Below are positions 52,206 through 60,487 of a stretch of DNA of 64,000 bases, one piece after another; the first letter of the stretch is position 1; each line of letters starts with the position of its first letter. The DNA lies in NCBI RefSeq assembly GCF_030053595.1, contig NZ_JASGBQ010000012.1, positions 1 through 64,000 on the forward strand, written 5' to 3'. The notes under the pieces are model-generated. The model saw only the letters and a list, made by a program, of their open reading frames with translations, did not search any database and was not told where the DNA came from. Both the position numbers and the translations under genes were made by a program. The DNA comes from Fusibacillus kribbianus (lineage in GTDB: Bacteria; Bacillota; Clostridia; Lachnospirales; Lachnospiraceae).

Positions 52206-52904
52206 ATGATAGGAATTATCGGCGCCATGGAAGAAGAGGTTAATCAGTTAAAGGAAGCGATGGAACAGGTTTCCGTGGATACCAGGGCTTCCATGGAATT
52301 TTGCAGGGGAACCCTCGATGGCCGTCAGGTGGTAGTGGTGCGAAGCGGGATCGGTAAGGTCAATGCGGCAGTCTGTACGCAGATACTGGCGGACGTTTAT
52401 GGGGTAAAGGCGGTTATTAATACAGGAATTGCGGGATCTCTGAAAGCGCAGATCGATATCGGAGATATTGTGCTTTCTACAGATACGCTTCAGCATGATA
52501 TGGATGCGGAGGCCTTTGGGTATCCTGCAGGACAGATACCCAGGATGGATACCCTTTCCTTCCGGGCAGATGAAGAGCTGATCCGTTGTGCGGAGGAATG
52601 CTGCCGGCGGGTAAATCCGGATATCAGGACTTTTCGGGGACGTGTTCTCAGCGGGGACCAGTTTATTGCGGACCGGGAAAAGAAGGAATGGCTGGTAAAT
52701 ACCTTTGACGGATTCTGCACGGAAATGGAGGGAGCTGCCATTGGACAGGCCGCTTACCTTAACGGGATTCCCTTCCTTGTGGTGCGGGCCATTTCCGATA
52801 AGGCGGACGACAGTGCATCCATGGATTATCCGGAGTTTGAAGCAAAGGCTATTTCCCATACCGTTGCACTTATGAAGGATATGGTAAAGCACCTGAACCT
52901 GTAA
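52206..52904 (+). CDS. mtnN: 5'-methylthioadenosine/S-adenosylhomocysteine nucleosidase
   Basis: A 232-aa enzyme that hydrolyses MTA and SAH, feeding methionine salvage and autoinducer-2 precursors: MIGIIGAMEEEVNQL, catalytic region INTGIAGSLKAQIDIGDI, GDQFIADREKKEW, and MEGAAIGQAAYLNGIPF with VVRAISDKAD. ATG 52206 has AGGAGG at 8 nt. Confidence 0.93.
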   Translation: MIGIIGAMEEEVNQLKEAMEQVSVDTRASMEFCRGTLDGRQVVVVRSGIGKVNAAVCTQILADVYGVKAVINTGIAGSLKAQIDIGDIVLSTDTLQHDMDAEAFGYPAGQIPRMDTLSFRADEELIRCAEECCRRVNPDIRTFRGRVLSGDQFIADREKKEWLVNTFDGFCTEMEGAAIGQAAYLNGIPFLVVRAISDKADDSASMDYPEFEAKAISHTVALMKDMVKHLNL

Positions 52905-53132
52905 AGGAAAAGCTGTTGTAAAGGTTCATGGAATTTTCTGTCGGAAAAATACGAACGATTTTTCTTCTCATCCTGTGTTTTTGTGGTATACAATGGGGAC
53001 AATCTCCGGAGGCCGATCATGGCCCGGCCGGAGCAGATCCCGATTCACGGCTGCCGCGGAACGTGGAGAAGGGATACCCGAAACGGGAACCAGAAAAACC
53101 GGACCGGATCCGGATGAGAAAGGGGAATCATC

Positions 53133-53966
53133 ATGTTACTGGAGTTTTTGGAGACAGGAAAGGTGCTTTATATTATGCTGGCTGTCAGCGTATTGGGAAT
53201 ATTGAGTAAGCTCCTGGTAAACGGAAGATACAAAAAGCTCATCAAACAGTCGCAGAATATGGGAACAGCCAAGGATAAGTATTTGAAACAGTGGAAGGTC
53301 AAATTTGAAAACACATACCGTTCAAACAGCGGAATCGGAAACATTCCGGTATATGTAGAGAAAAACCTGGGACAATATAAATTTATGGGAATCCGCCTCT
53401 CCCGCCTCTCCCGTTTTAACAGTCTGGCTGCAGCACTTGTGTGTCTGGGCGGCCTGACGGCGGCATTTATGACTTACTGGTATGCCCGCACAACAAGAAT
53501 GGTGGCATTGTACAGCGCGGCCGGCATTCTGCTGGGAGGCGCCATGGTCCTTTGGGAAAGCATCTGCAATACTCCCGGCAAAGAGGGACGTCTTCTTTTG
53601 TACATCCGGGACTATTTTGAGAATACGTTGGTACCCAGGCTGGAGACAGGGCTGGCGGCTTTTGGAGGGCCTGTAACGGAGGGAACAGTCCGGGAAACGG
53701 GTTCAGAGCTTAAAGATACTTCCGATACCGAGGCTGTTTCGGAAGTCAGAGCAGCGAAAGAAACGGCATCCGCTTTGGAAACAGAAACGGGATCTGTTGA
53801 CGGCGCTTCGGAGGAAGCGGCAGCCAGAGAGCAGGATGCACAGTTTTTGAGAAAACGGCTGGAACGGATCGCGTCGGGCCGTCGGGGAGGCGGCAGAGGC
53901 CGGAAGCTGACAAAAGAGGAAGAGCATCTGATCGAGGATATTATCCAGGAATATCTGTATGAATAA
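53133..53966 (+). CDS. Membrane protein with charged C-terminal region, hypothetical
   Basis: A 277-aa protein: one N-terminal TM (KVLYIMLAVSVLGILSKLLV), a basic linker, two further TM segments (FNSLAAALVCLGGLTAAFM and YSAAGILLGGAMVLW), then an Ala/Glu-rich disordered stretch and a conserved-looking end ERIASGRRGGGRGRKL and EEHLIEDIIQEYLYE. AAGGGG precedes the ATG. No family recognised. Confidence 0.7.
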   Translation: MLLEFLETGKVLYIMLAVSVLGILSKLLVNGRYKKLIKQSQNMGTAKDKYLKQWKVKFENTYRSNSGIGNIPVYVEKNLGQYKFMGIRLSRLSRFNSLAAALVCLGGLTAAFMTYWYARTTRMVALYSAAGILLGGAMVLWESICNTPGKEGRLLLYIRDYFENTLVPRLETGLAAFGGPVTEGTVRETGSELKDTSDTEAVSEVRAAKETASALETETGSVDGASEEAAAREQDAQFLRKRLERIASGRRGGGRGRKLTKEEEHLIEDIIQEYLYE

Positions 53967-54002
53967 CGGAAGATTGCCTGCTGCTTTGTGCGAATGATAG
54001 CA

Positions 54003-54042
54003 ACAGCGCATCCATATGATCAAAACCATACGGATGCGCTGT
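54003..54042. repeat. Inverted repeat between convergent genes
   Basis: ACAGCGCATCC (54003-54013) and GGATGCGCTGT (54032-54042) form an 11-bp stem, extended by TATG/CATA after one mismatch. No T-run; may still help end transcription from both sides. Confidence 0.6.
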
Positions 54043-54096
54043 CATACGGACAGCCGTCTGAGTGCCGGATGCCCCTTTGTCTGAATATCTGCATTT

Positions 54097-54366
54097 CTAA
54101 TCTTCTTCAATAATCTGTATTTCCAGATAGTCAAATTCAATCTGTTCAATAAAACAATCCTGGGTAAACCGGCATTTGGAGTGGCGTCGAAAATCGTCGA
54201 CGGTGGAGTCCAGCCAGATGGGGACGCTCAGATCAAAGGCAACGCAGATTTCCTCCAGACCTTGAAATACCTTTCGGGTACGGTTTAAAGAGGGATCATC
54301 GTTGCAGATCACGATGTCTTTTACCAGGTGGTTATTGTGAAATTCTTTTCCCCAGAGACGAAACAA
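54097..54366 (-). CDS. Conserved Lachnospiraceae hypothetical protein (TTG start)
   Basis: An 89-aa acidic protein: LFRLWGKEFHNNHLVKDIVI, CVAFDLSVPIWLDSTVDDF and CFIEQIEFDYLEIQIIEED. I recall close relatives in Lachnospiraceae, all of unknown function. TTG 54366 is preceded by AAGGAGG at 9 nt; the ATG 27 nt upstream would place the RBS inside the gene. Confidence 0.75.
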   Translation of the reverse strand: MFRLWGKEFHNNHLVKDIVICNDDPSLNRTRKVFQGLEEICVAFDLSVPIWLDSTVDDFRRHSKCRFTQDCFIEQIEFDYLEIQIIEED

Positions 54367-54479
54367 GGTATCAGTCCTCCTTATGATTGACAAATGAAGT
54401 AAATGAATAATATGGTTATCCGGAGCGTTTTATATTAAAAGAATCAGTTTTATGCTAATGAATAATATAGATTATTTTA

Positions 54480-54779
54480 TAAGGAAATTTATGAGAAAGC
54501 AAGGGAAAGATAAGGTGGCAAAATACTGTTTTTTGATGGCCAAACGTAATATAGATGATAATATAGACGAATTTAAAGTACAAGTATGGAAACAGACATT
54601 TCTGGTGTCGCAGATATTATTTAGATACAGTAGGAAAGAATACAGCTGCAATCAAAGCGTATATTCAGAATCAGTTGAAAGAAGATATAGAATACGATCA
54701 AATGTCATTAGTAGAGTATATCGATCCGTTTACGGGTGAGCCGGTGAAAAAACAAGAAATAAACCACTTGGAGTGGTAG
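54480..54779 (+). pseudogene. tnpA: IS200/IS605 tnpA (Y1 transposase) remnant
   Basis: From 54567 to TAG 54777 one frame reads TNLKYKYGNRHFWCRRYYLD, then TVGKNTAAIKAYIQNQLKED and QMSLVEYIDPFTGEPVKK. This is the C-terminal half of a Y1 HUH transposase, with the catalytic Tyr in AYIQNQ. The upstream part has stops at 54552 and 54564 and only vague similarity (FMRKQGKDK), so it is decayed. A different-frame ORF over this region is not a gene. Confidence 0.8.
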
Positions 54780-54985
54780 TAGGAAGTCAAAGCAAACCAG
54801 CAAGCCTCTTTTGGGGCTGCGTCGGAGTAAGGAAGCACTGAATAAGCCCCTTTAGGGGGAGCTGTGAATGTGGTGCAGTTGTCAGACCTTCAGTACGCCT
54901 TCCGGGCGCAAGCAGGCAACAGCCCCTTATAGGGGCAGAACAAGCCACCTGCTAAGCGGGTGGTCTTGACTTGTCTTTTAAACCG
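54764..54985 (+). mobile_element. Right end of the IS200/IS605 relic, hairpin-rich noncoding region
   Basis: After the tnpA stop come about 200 nt without an ORF but with successive stem-loops: AGCC/GGCT (54803-54818), CCCCTTTAGGGG (54847-54858), CGCC/GGCG (54896-54908), GCCCCTTATAGGGGC (54922-54936) and CCACCTGC TAA GCGGGTGG (54945-54963). The last one resembles the subterminal hairpin at the right end of this IS family. The region could be a guide-RNA-like (omega/reRNA) remnant of an element that lost tnpB or iscB. Confidence 0.5.
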
Positions 54986-55067
54986 TCCCGTATGAAAAAG
55001 GCTTGCCTGTGGGCATAAAGTGGTGTAAACTAGTATAAATAGGCGAGTTGTATACAGGAGGATAACC

Positions 55068-56156
55068 ATGGCACGGGAAATACAGGACAATGTGGGATTT
55101 CTTCAGGAAGCAAAAGCGGCCCTTGCTGAGCTGGAGGCAGAGAAAGGAAAGAGCAGCCGCCTGCAGGCAGAGGAAAAACGGTTGACGAAGACTCTGGCAG
55201 CAGAAAAAAAGTCTGTAGAGGATGAAATTACATCGACGATCCATAAACGCAAGGATGAGATCACCGTAAGCTATGACCGCGAGATCAGTAAGACGCAGGA
55301 TAAGCTGAAAAAGGCGAGAGCGCGTCGGGAGAAGGCGAAAAATCAGGGGGTCAAGGAGCGGATCAGCAATGAGACGGCTCAGCTTCGGGAGGAAAACCGT
55401 CAGCTGAAGCTTCAGAATTCCACGGCGTTTCATCAGAATGGCATTCCCGCCGTCTGCAATACAAAATTTTATTATTCCCTGTTTTTTACCAAAGGCATAA
55501 AGGAGGTCCTGATTTTTCTTCTGACTTTCCTCATTGCGTTTTTGATTTTGCCCTGCGGTATTTACCTGTTGATTCCCAATCATAAGCCCTGGCTCCTGAT
55601 TGTCATTTATGTTGTTGCGATTGTCCTGCTGTTTGGCCTTTATATTCTGATCAATAACAAGACCAAGGTGAACCACCTGGAGATCATGAAGGATGCGCGG
55701 AAAAACCGTGACATGATCGAAGCAAACAAGAGAAAGATCCGTGTTATCATCAAGGCCATTGAAAAGGATAAAAACGAATCCATCTACAATCTGGGCAAGT
55801 ATGACAAGGAGATCTCCAAGATTGAAGGAGAGCTGCAGGATATCGCCGAGAGAAAGAAGGAGGCGCTCCGAGTGTTTGAGAAGAAAACCCAGGAGGAACT
55901 GGAGAAGGAGATTTTTGAAAATAACCGGGCGAAGCTTGAGAATCTGGCAGTCCAGCTGAATCAGGTAACTGCAGCCAACAGAGAGGTGGGAAACAGTGTC
56001 CAGCAGAAATCCATTGCCTTTACGGATAATTACGGGCCGTACATCGGTCAGGAGTTCATGAGTCAGGAGAGACTGGACAAGCTGATCGACATTCTGAACC
56101 AGGGGCTGGCTTCCAGTATCACCGAGGCTCAGCAGATTTATAAAAATGTAAAATAG
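55068..56156 (+). CDS. Coiled-coil membrane protein, hypothetical
   Basis: A 362-aa protein: an N-terminal coiled coil (about residues 10-125, rich in Lys/Glu/Arg), two TM helices (VLIFLLTFLIAFLILPCGIY and LLIVIYVVAIVLLFGLYILI), and a second long coiled coil (about 215-320). AGGAGG precedes the ATG. Layout suggests a membrane-curvature or scaffold role, but no family is recognised. Confidence 0.75.
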   Translation: MAREIQDNVGFLQEAKAALAELEAEKGKSSRLQAEEKRLTKTLAAEKKSVEDEITSTIHKRKDEITVSYDREISKTQDKLKKARARREKAKNQGVKERISNETAQLREENRQLKLQNSTAFHQNGIPAVCNTKFYYSLFFTKGIKEVLIFLLTFLIAFLILPCGIYLLIPNHKPWLLIVIYVVAIVLLFGLYILINNKTKVNHLEIMKDARKNRDMIEANKRKIRVIIKAIEKDKNESIYNLGKYDKEISKIEGELQDIAERKKEALRVFEKKTQEELEKEIFENNRAKLENLAVQLNQVTAANREVGNSVQQKSIAFTDNYGPYIGQEFMSQERLDKLIDILNQGLASSITEAQQIYKNVK

Positions 56157-56238
56157 TATTATAAGACTGCTGTGAAATGAACCGTATTTTGCAGCAGCTT
56201 TCTTTTTGACAGCAAAACTGCCGGTTTGAGGAGGTAAC

Positions 56239-57549
56239 ATGCAGAAAGGAAAAGACAGAAAAACGGTAATGCGGACAGGAATTCTTCTGGCGGCGGTGTG
56301 CCTGATCCTCTCAGACTGCATGCGTTCTCTCGCGGCATTTCAGGCGGAGGATCCGTTTAGTACTGCGGGAACCGCAGCGGTCGGTGATTTTCTCGTTGGG
56401 CCTGGCTGTGATCACGGCGGGAACGACGGAATATTTACCGAAGATATCGGAACAGCGGATCTGGACGCTTTGTTTGCCTCCATTCAGGGAATGGAAGCAT
56501 CCTGGCAGGCCGCCCAGTCGGAAAAAATGGAAAGGGCAGGGATTCCTGCAGAAAGACAGAGCTTTGTCCATGCCGAAGGCTTTCAGGATGCATCCAGACA
56601 GATTCTGGCCATGACGGCAGTTTACCGCGGCTATACGTTTTACAACAGGATCGTCTGCCAGTGGTACGCGGAGAATCTTTGGAAGGAAACCTATACCTAC
56701 CAGGTGGTCGGGACAAAGTATCAGGAAAAGGCAGTGGAGAAGCTGCTTTCCCTGGCTGCAGGGGCTGCGGATCTCCTTGGAAACGGGAGCGCTGTCCTGA
56801 CGGAAGCGGTGGAAAATACAGAAACTGCCCTTGACGGTCAGTACCGGGTCACCGTAATTTTGAAAAACCGGCCCAGGGAAGAGATCTACGATACGGATTA
56901 CTGCCAGTTTCGGATACCGGTGGAATGGGACGGCTGGACAGAGGAACGCCGCCGGGAATGCGAGGAACTTTTGACCATGGGGGAAGAGGATTTTCGCGAA
57001 GAAATTAAGAAGCGTCAGTCGGAAAGCCTTCTTTGGTCTCCCCTTCCTTTTTACAAGCAGGGAGCCATCGAATGGGGAGCAGAGCCGTTCGGTGACGGGA
57101 CGCTTGCCAGCGATGCCTGCTGTCCGACAGCCATTGCCATGGTGTTATCCTATTTTGAGGGCCGGCGGATCACTCCGTCAGAGGTGGCAGCCCGATACGA
57201 CAACGATGCCTGCAGAAGCAGGTCTCAGGGCTCCTACGGAGGGAAAATGTGTGCGGCGGCCGCCGCAGACTACGGACTTTCGGTGGAGGCGGGAGTGGAT
57301 TCTCTCACAGGAAAGCAGATTCGGGAGGCGTTGGAGAGCGGCGCAAAAATCGTCATGTCCATGAAGCCCGGCGGAACCGGAGGAAGATATGCCCATGTGT
57401 ACCATTATGTGACGCTGGCAGGCCTTACACAGGATGGAAAAGTCATCGTTAATAATCCGGGTATCAACACAGACGTGACCTATGACGATATGGAAACGAT
57501 TCTGGACAATCAGTCCGGCCGCGGATACGGGATTTTCCGGGCAGAATAA
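56239..57549 (+). CDS. C39-like cysteine peptidase domain protein
   Basis: A 436-aa protein with an N-terminal signal peptide (TGILLAAVCLILSDCMRSLA) and a C-terminal peptidase_C39_2-type domain: Cys in SDACCPTAIAMVLSYFEG (family consensus GCGPTA), His in YAHVYHYVTLAG and NNPGINTD. The 250-residue middle shows no domain I can name. Secreted or lipid-linked (a Cys is near the signal). Substrate unknown. Confidence 0.75.
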   Translation: MQKGKDRKTVMRTGILLAAVCLILSDCMRSLAAFQAEDPFSTAGTAAVGDFLVGPGCDHGGNDGIFTEDIGTADLDALFASIQGMEASWQAAQSEKMERAGIPAERQSFVHAEGFQDASRQILAMTAVYRGYTFYNRIVCQWYAENLWKETYTYQVVGTKYQEKAVEKLLSLAAGAADLLGNGSAVLTEAVENTETALDGQYRVTVILKNRPREEIYDTDYCQFRIPVEWDGWTEERRRECEELLTMGEEDFREEIKKRQSESLLWSPLPFYKQGAIEWGAEPFGDGTLASDACCPTAIAMVLSYFEGRRITPSEVAARYDNDACRSRSQGSYGGKMCAAAAADYGLSVEAGVDSLTGKQIREALESGAKIVMSMKPGGTGGRYAHVYHYVTLAGLTQDGKVIVNNPGINTDVTYDDMETILDNQSGRGYGIFRAE

Positions 57550-57565
57550 AACAAAGGAGATAAGT

Positions 57566-58093
57566 ATGGCAGACTCGGTTTATTATATGAAGGAGGCCAT
57601 CCGGCAGGCAAAAAAAGCAGCAGCCATCGGAGAGGTGCCCATCGGCTGTGTCATTGTATACGAGGATAAGATCATTGCCAGAGGTTATAACCGGCGTACC
57701 ACCGACAAAAATACTCTTGCCCATGCGGAGCTTCAGGCTATCAAAAAGGCCAGCAAAAAGCTGGGGGACTGGAGGCTGGAGGGCTGTACCATGTACGTGA
57801 CACTGGAGCCCTGTCAGATGTGCTCCGGTGCGCTGGTTCAGGCGCGGATCTCTGAGGTGGTGATCGGCTGCATGAATCCCAAGGCGGGCTGCGCCGGATC
57901 GATTCTCAATCTTCTGGAAATGCCGGAATTCAACCATCAGGTGAAGGTGGTCAGGGGAGTCATGGAGGAAGAATGCTCCCGGCTTTTAAAGGACTTTTTT
58001 AAAGCCCTCAGGCTGCGCCTTAAGGAAGAAAAACGGGAACGTCTGGCAGAGGCCGAACGACAGGAACAGATGAGTACCGAGGGGCAGCAGTAA
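57566..58093 (+). CDS. tadA: tRNA adenosine(34) deaminase
   Basis: A 175-aa enzyme converting A34 to inosine in tRNA-Arg. HAE in NTLAHAELQAIKKA and PCQMC in TLEPCQMCSGALVQARI bind the catalytic zinc. ATG 57566 follows AAAGGAGA; an earlier in-frame ATG is inside the peptidase gene. Adjacent to the SRP RNA as in many Firmicutes. Confidence 0.92.
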   Translation: MADSVYYMKEAIRQAKKAAAIGEVPIGCVIVYEDKIIARGYNRRTTDKNTLAHAELQAIKKASKKLGDWRLEGCTMYVTLEPCQMCSGALVQARISEVVIGCMNPKAGCAGSILNLLEMPEFNHQVKVVRGVMEEECSRLLKDFFKALRLRLKEEKRERLAEAERQEQMSTEGQQ

Positions 58094-58101
58094 GAAAGGA
58101 T

Positions 58102-58130
58102 TTGACAAAAGAACACTTCCGGGGTATACT
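58102..58130 (+). promoter_or_regulatory. SRP RNA promoter
   Basis: Consensus TTGACA (58102-58107) and TATACT (58125-58130) with 17-bp spacing, directly after tadA. Confidence 0.8.
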
Positions 58131-58155
58131 GTCAGGGTACGACTTTGTCATAAAA

Positions 58156-58398
58156 TTTCCGCACAGCTGGGGAGTTAGCGGTGTCCTGTACCTGCAATCC
58201 GCTATAGCAGGGGTGATATCCTGCCGAGGATCACAAACTGTGAAGCTGCCCTTTATAAGCGGCGTTGAAGTCTGGGTCTTACGCAACAGGACCCTGTGAA
58301 CCGTGTCAGGCCAGGAATGGAGCAGCACTAAGCAGGATCTCCTGTGTGCCGTGAGGCAGCCTGGGCCGAGCAGGCTGTAAAGGTAACGTTTGCGGTGC
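58156..58398 (+). ncRNA. ffs: Signal recognition particle RNA, large bacterial type
   Basis: The helix-8 apex is at 58303-58326: TGTCAGGCCAGGAATGGAGC with a GGAA tetraloop closed by CCA/TGG, the Ffh-binding motif. An Alu-like 5' domain precedes it (GTGTCCTGTACCTGCAATCC). CCGCA (58160) pairs with TGCGG (58391) at the base. Length of about 240 nt and position after tadA fit the Firmicutes form. Ends are estimated to about 10 nt. Confidence 0.88.
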
Positions 58399-58438
58399 GT
58401 TTTTCGACGCAGGATGTGCGGATTAAAATAAAAATTCA

Positions 58439-58464
58439 GGGAGCCTTTGAGGGCTCCCCTTTTT
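58439..58464. terminator. Bidirectional terminator between SRP RNA and ade
   Basis: GGGAGCC (58439-58445) pairs with GGCTCCC (58452-58458), followed by CTTTTT on the plus strand and by T-rich sequence on the minus strand. Confidence 0.85.
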
Positions 58465-58485
58465 GTGCAGTGAAAGTGCAGATCT

Positions 58486-60282
58486 TTAGTTTTCAACCTC
58501 CAGAGGAACAAACTGGAAGGTGGTGCAGTCCACCAGCCCGCGGTCGGTAAGACGAAGCTCCGGCAGGCAGGCGAGAGGAATCAGCGCCATGGTCATAAAG
58601 GGAGACGGCATGGAGCAGCCGATCTGCTTCCAGGAGCCTTCCAGATTTTCCACCAGCTGACTCATTTCCTCGAGGGATTTGTCGTTCATCAGACCGGCGA
58701 TGGGAAGCGGAACTGTACCCAGCACCTTGCCGTTCTGGACGGCAGTCATGCCGCCGCCGCACTGGATCAGTGTGTTGGCAGCCAAAGCCATATCCTCGTC
58801 ATTGGTCCCGATGACTAAAAGGTTGTGGGCATCGTGTGCCACGGTGGAAGCCATGGCGCCGCAGGTGATTCCGAAGCCCTTTACGAAGCCGAAGCCCTTC
58901 TTGCCGGTACTGTGGTGACGCTCGAAAACAACTGTTTTCAGCACGTCCTGACCGGGATCAGATTCCAGCCGACCGTCCTTTGCGGTCAGAGTTACATGGC
59001 GCTCAAAGGACCCCACCTTGGCGGGAATTACTTCGATGGCGCGAACGGTCACCTGGTCGGCTTTTGCGGGAATTGCAAAGGTTTCTTTTGTTATCGTTTC
59101 ACCAACATGCATGGAGTGGGTCGCCCATTCCGGGTAAGCATAGGGCGCAAATTCCTTAGTCATGGCACCGTTTTCGGCTGTCAGATCTCCGTCGATCCAG
59201 ACCTTTGTCACATTGAGGCTTTCCAGATTGTCGAGAAGCACCATGTCGGCGCATTTTCCGGGAGCCACACTTCCGAGATCATGATCCATCTGGAAGCACT
59301 GGGCGCAGTTGATGGTCACCATCTGAATGGCGGTTATGGCATCGATTCCCTCTTCCACCGCCCGGCGTACAATATGATCCAGGTGGCCCTGAGCCAGAAG
59401 AGTGTGTGGATGGGTATCATCAGAGATCAGGGTGGCAAAACGGCTGTCCACCTTGTGCTCGGTGATACTCCTGGCCACCTCTTTGAGATCGTGCCATGCG
59501 GATCCTTCCCGGAACATGGCGTACATTCCGAGACGCATTTTAGCCAGAGCATCCTCCGGTCTGGTGGATTCATGGCAGCAGCGGACACCGGAGGCGATAT
59601 AAGCGTTCAGGCCCTTTCCTGTTTCCGGCATGGAATAATGGCCGGTTACGATTTTTCCTGCCTTTAAGGTGGCGCCGGTAATGCCGTGGGCGTGATCCGA
59701 GGAGCCGAGAATACCGGGGAAGTTCATCATCTCGCCGAGACCGACGCATTCCTTCCAGTTCATGGTTTCTGCCACCTCATCGGGACCGATGAAGGAGCCG
59801 GTGTCTTCAAAGCCGGGTACGGCAGGCACGCAGGAAGGGGTGGTGAGCATGGCCTTCAGAGGAGTTCTGGCGGCGTCTTCCAGCAGGCATTTGACACCAT
59901 CCAGTCCAAGTACATTGCAGATCTCATGGGGATCCATATAGATGCCCACAGTGCCATGGGGAATCACAGCCCGGGCATATTCCCCGACACCCATCATGGA
60001 CGACTCCACATGGATGTGTCCGTCCAGAAAACCGGGAGCCAGGTACTGTCCCTCTGCATCGACGACCAGCGTATCAGGTCCGATACAATGTGCTGCGTCG
60101 CCCACCAGCGCGATCCGCCCGCAGGAAACTGCCACGGAGATGTCCTCCTGGATCTCATGGGTACATACATTGACAAGCCTTGCGTGGGTAATCACCATGT
60201 CAGCGGGGACAGACCCTCCGGCTACAGCGGCCAAAGTCTGGCTGACTTCCCACAGCGGCTTTTTGCAGAATGTGTTGATCAT
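58486..60282 (-). CDS. ade: Adenine deaminase
   Basis: A 598-aa amidohydrolase converting adenine to hypoxanthine: metal site APGFLDGHIHVESSMM, YMDPHEICNVLG, HAHGITGATLKAGKIVTGH, ISDDTHPH, and C-terminal FGITCGAMASTVAHDAHNL. ATG 60282 has AGGAGG at 8 nt; the open frame extends upstream but overlaps the promoter and the divergent gene. A minus-strand TGCTATACT lies about 65 nt upstream. Confidence 0.92.
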   Translation of the reverse strand: MINTFCKKPLWEVSQTLAAVAGGSVPADMVITHARLVNVCTHEIQEDISVAVSCGRIALVGDAAHCIGPDTLVVDAEGQYLAPGFLDGHIHVESSMMGVGEYARAVIPHGTVGIYMDPHEICNVLGLDGVKCLLEDAARTPLKAMLTTPSCVPAVPGFEDTGSFIGPDEVAETMNWKECVGLGEMMNFPGILGSSDHAHGITGATLKAGKIVTGHYSMPETGKGLNAYIASGVRCCHESTRPEDALAKMRLGMYAMFREGSAWHDLKEVARSITEHKVDSRFATLISDDTHPHTLLAQGHLDHIVRRAVEEGIDAITAIQMVTINCAQCFQMDHDLGSVAPGKCADMVLLDNLESLNVTKVWIDGDLTAENGAMTKEFAPYAYPEWATHSMHVGETITKETFAIPAKADQVTVRAIEVIPAKVGSFERHVTLTAKDGRLESDPGQDVLKTVVFERHHSTGKKGFGFVKGFGITCGAMASTVAHDAHNLLVIGTNDEDMALAANTLIQCGGGMTAVQNGKVLGTVPLPIAGLMNDKSLEEMSQLVENLEGSWKQIGCSMPSPFMTMALIPLACLPELRLTDRGLVDCTTFQFVPLEVEN

Positions 60283-60341
60283 AGCAAGCGCCTCCTGTTC
60301 TACAGTATGGATATTGATAGTTCGGAAAAATCTTTTACAGA

Positions 60342-60370
60342 CAGTATAGCAGAAAATGAAAGAATCTGAA
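60342..60370 (-). promoter_or_regulatory. ade promoter
   Basis: On the minus strand TTTCAG and TATACT (60342-60347) are 17 bp apart, with TGC making an extended -10. Confidence 0.55.
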
Positions 60371-60398
60371 AGAGTCCCAAAACTTATTTTCTTTATGC

Positions 60399-60427
60399 TT
60401 GCCCACGCTCTCTCTTTATTATATAAT
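60399..60427 (+). promoter_or_regulatory. Phosphofructokinase promoter
   Basis: TTGCCC (60399-60404) and TATAAT (60422-60427) with 17-bp spacing. Confidence 0.65.
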
Positions 60428-60487
60428 AGAACTAATTGAAAAGGCGCGAAGAGTGACTTTGATAATAAGACAAGGGAGGCGGTTTTT

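Noticed and set aside
52928-53209. Open frame of 93 codons with a signal-peptide-like start
   Set aside because: It overlaps the start of the membrane-protein gene at 53133, has no good RBS, and covers a TGTGGTATACAAT promoter-like sequence.
54452-54739. 95-codon ORF over the transposase remnant
   Set aside because: The recognisable TnpA sequence is in another frame, so this ORF is a by-product of decay.
58102-58299. 65-codon ORF over the SRP RNA
   Set aside because: It starts in the promoter and lies inside a structured RNA gene.
60283-60487. Purine riboswitch in the ade/pfk intergenic region
   Set aside because: I could not find the conserved loop sequences of the purine aptamer on either strand; only promoters are visible.
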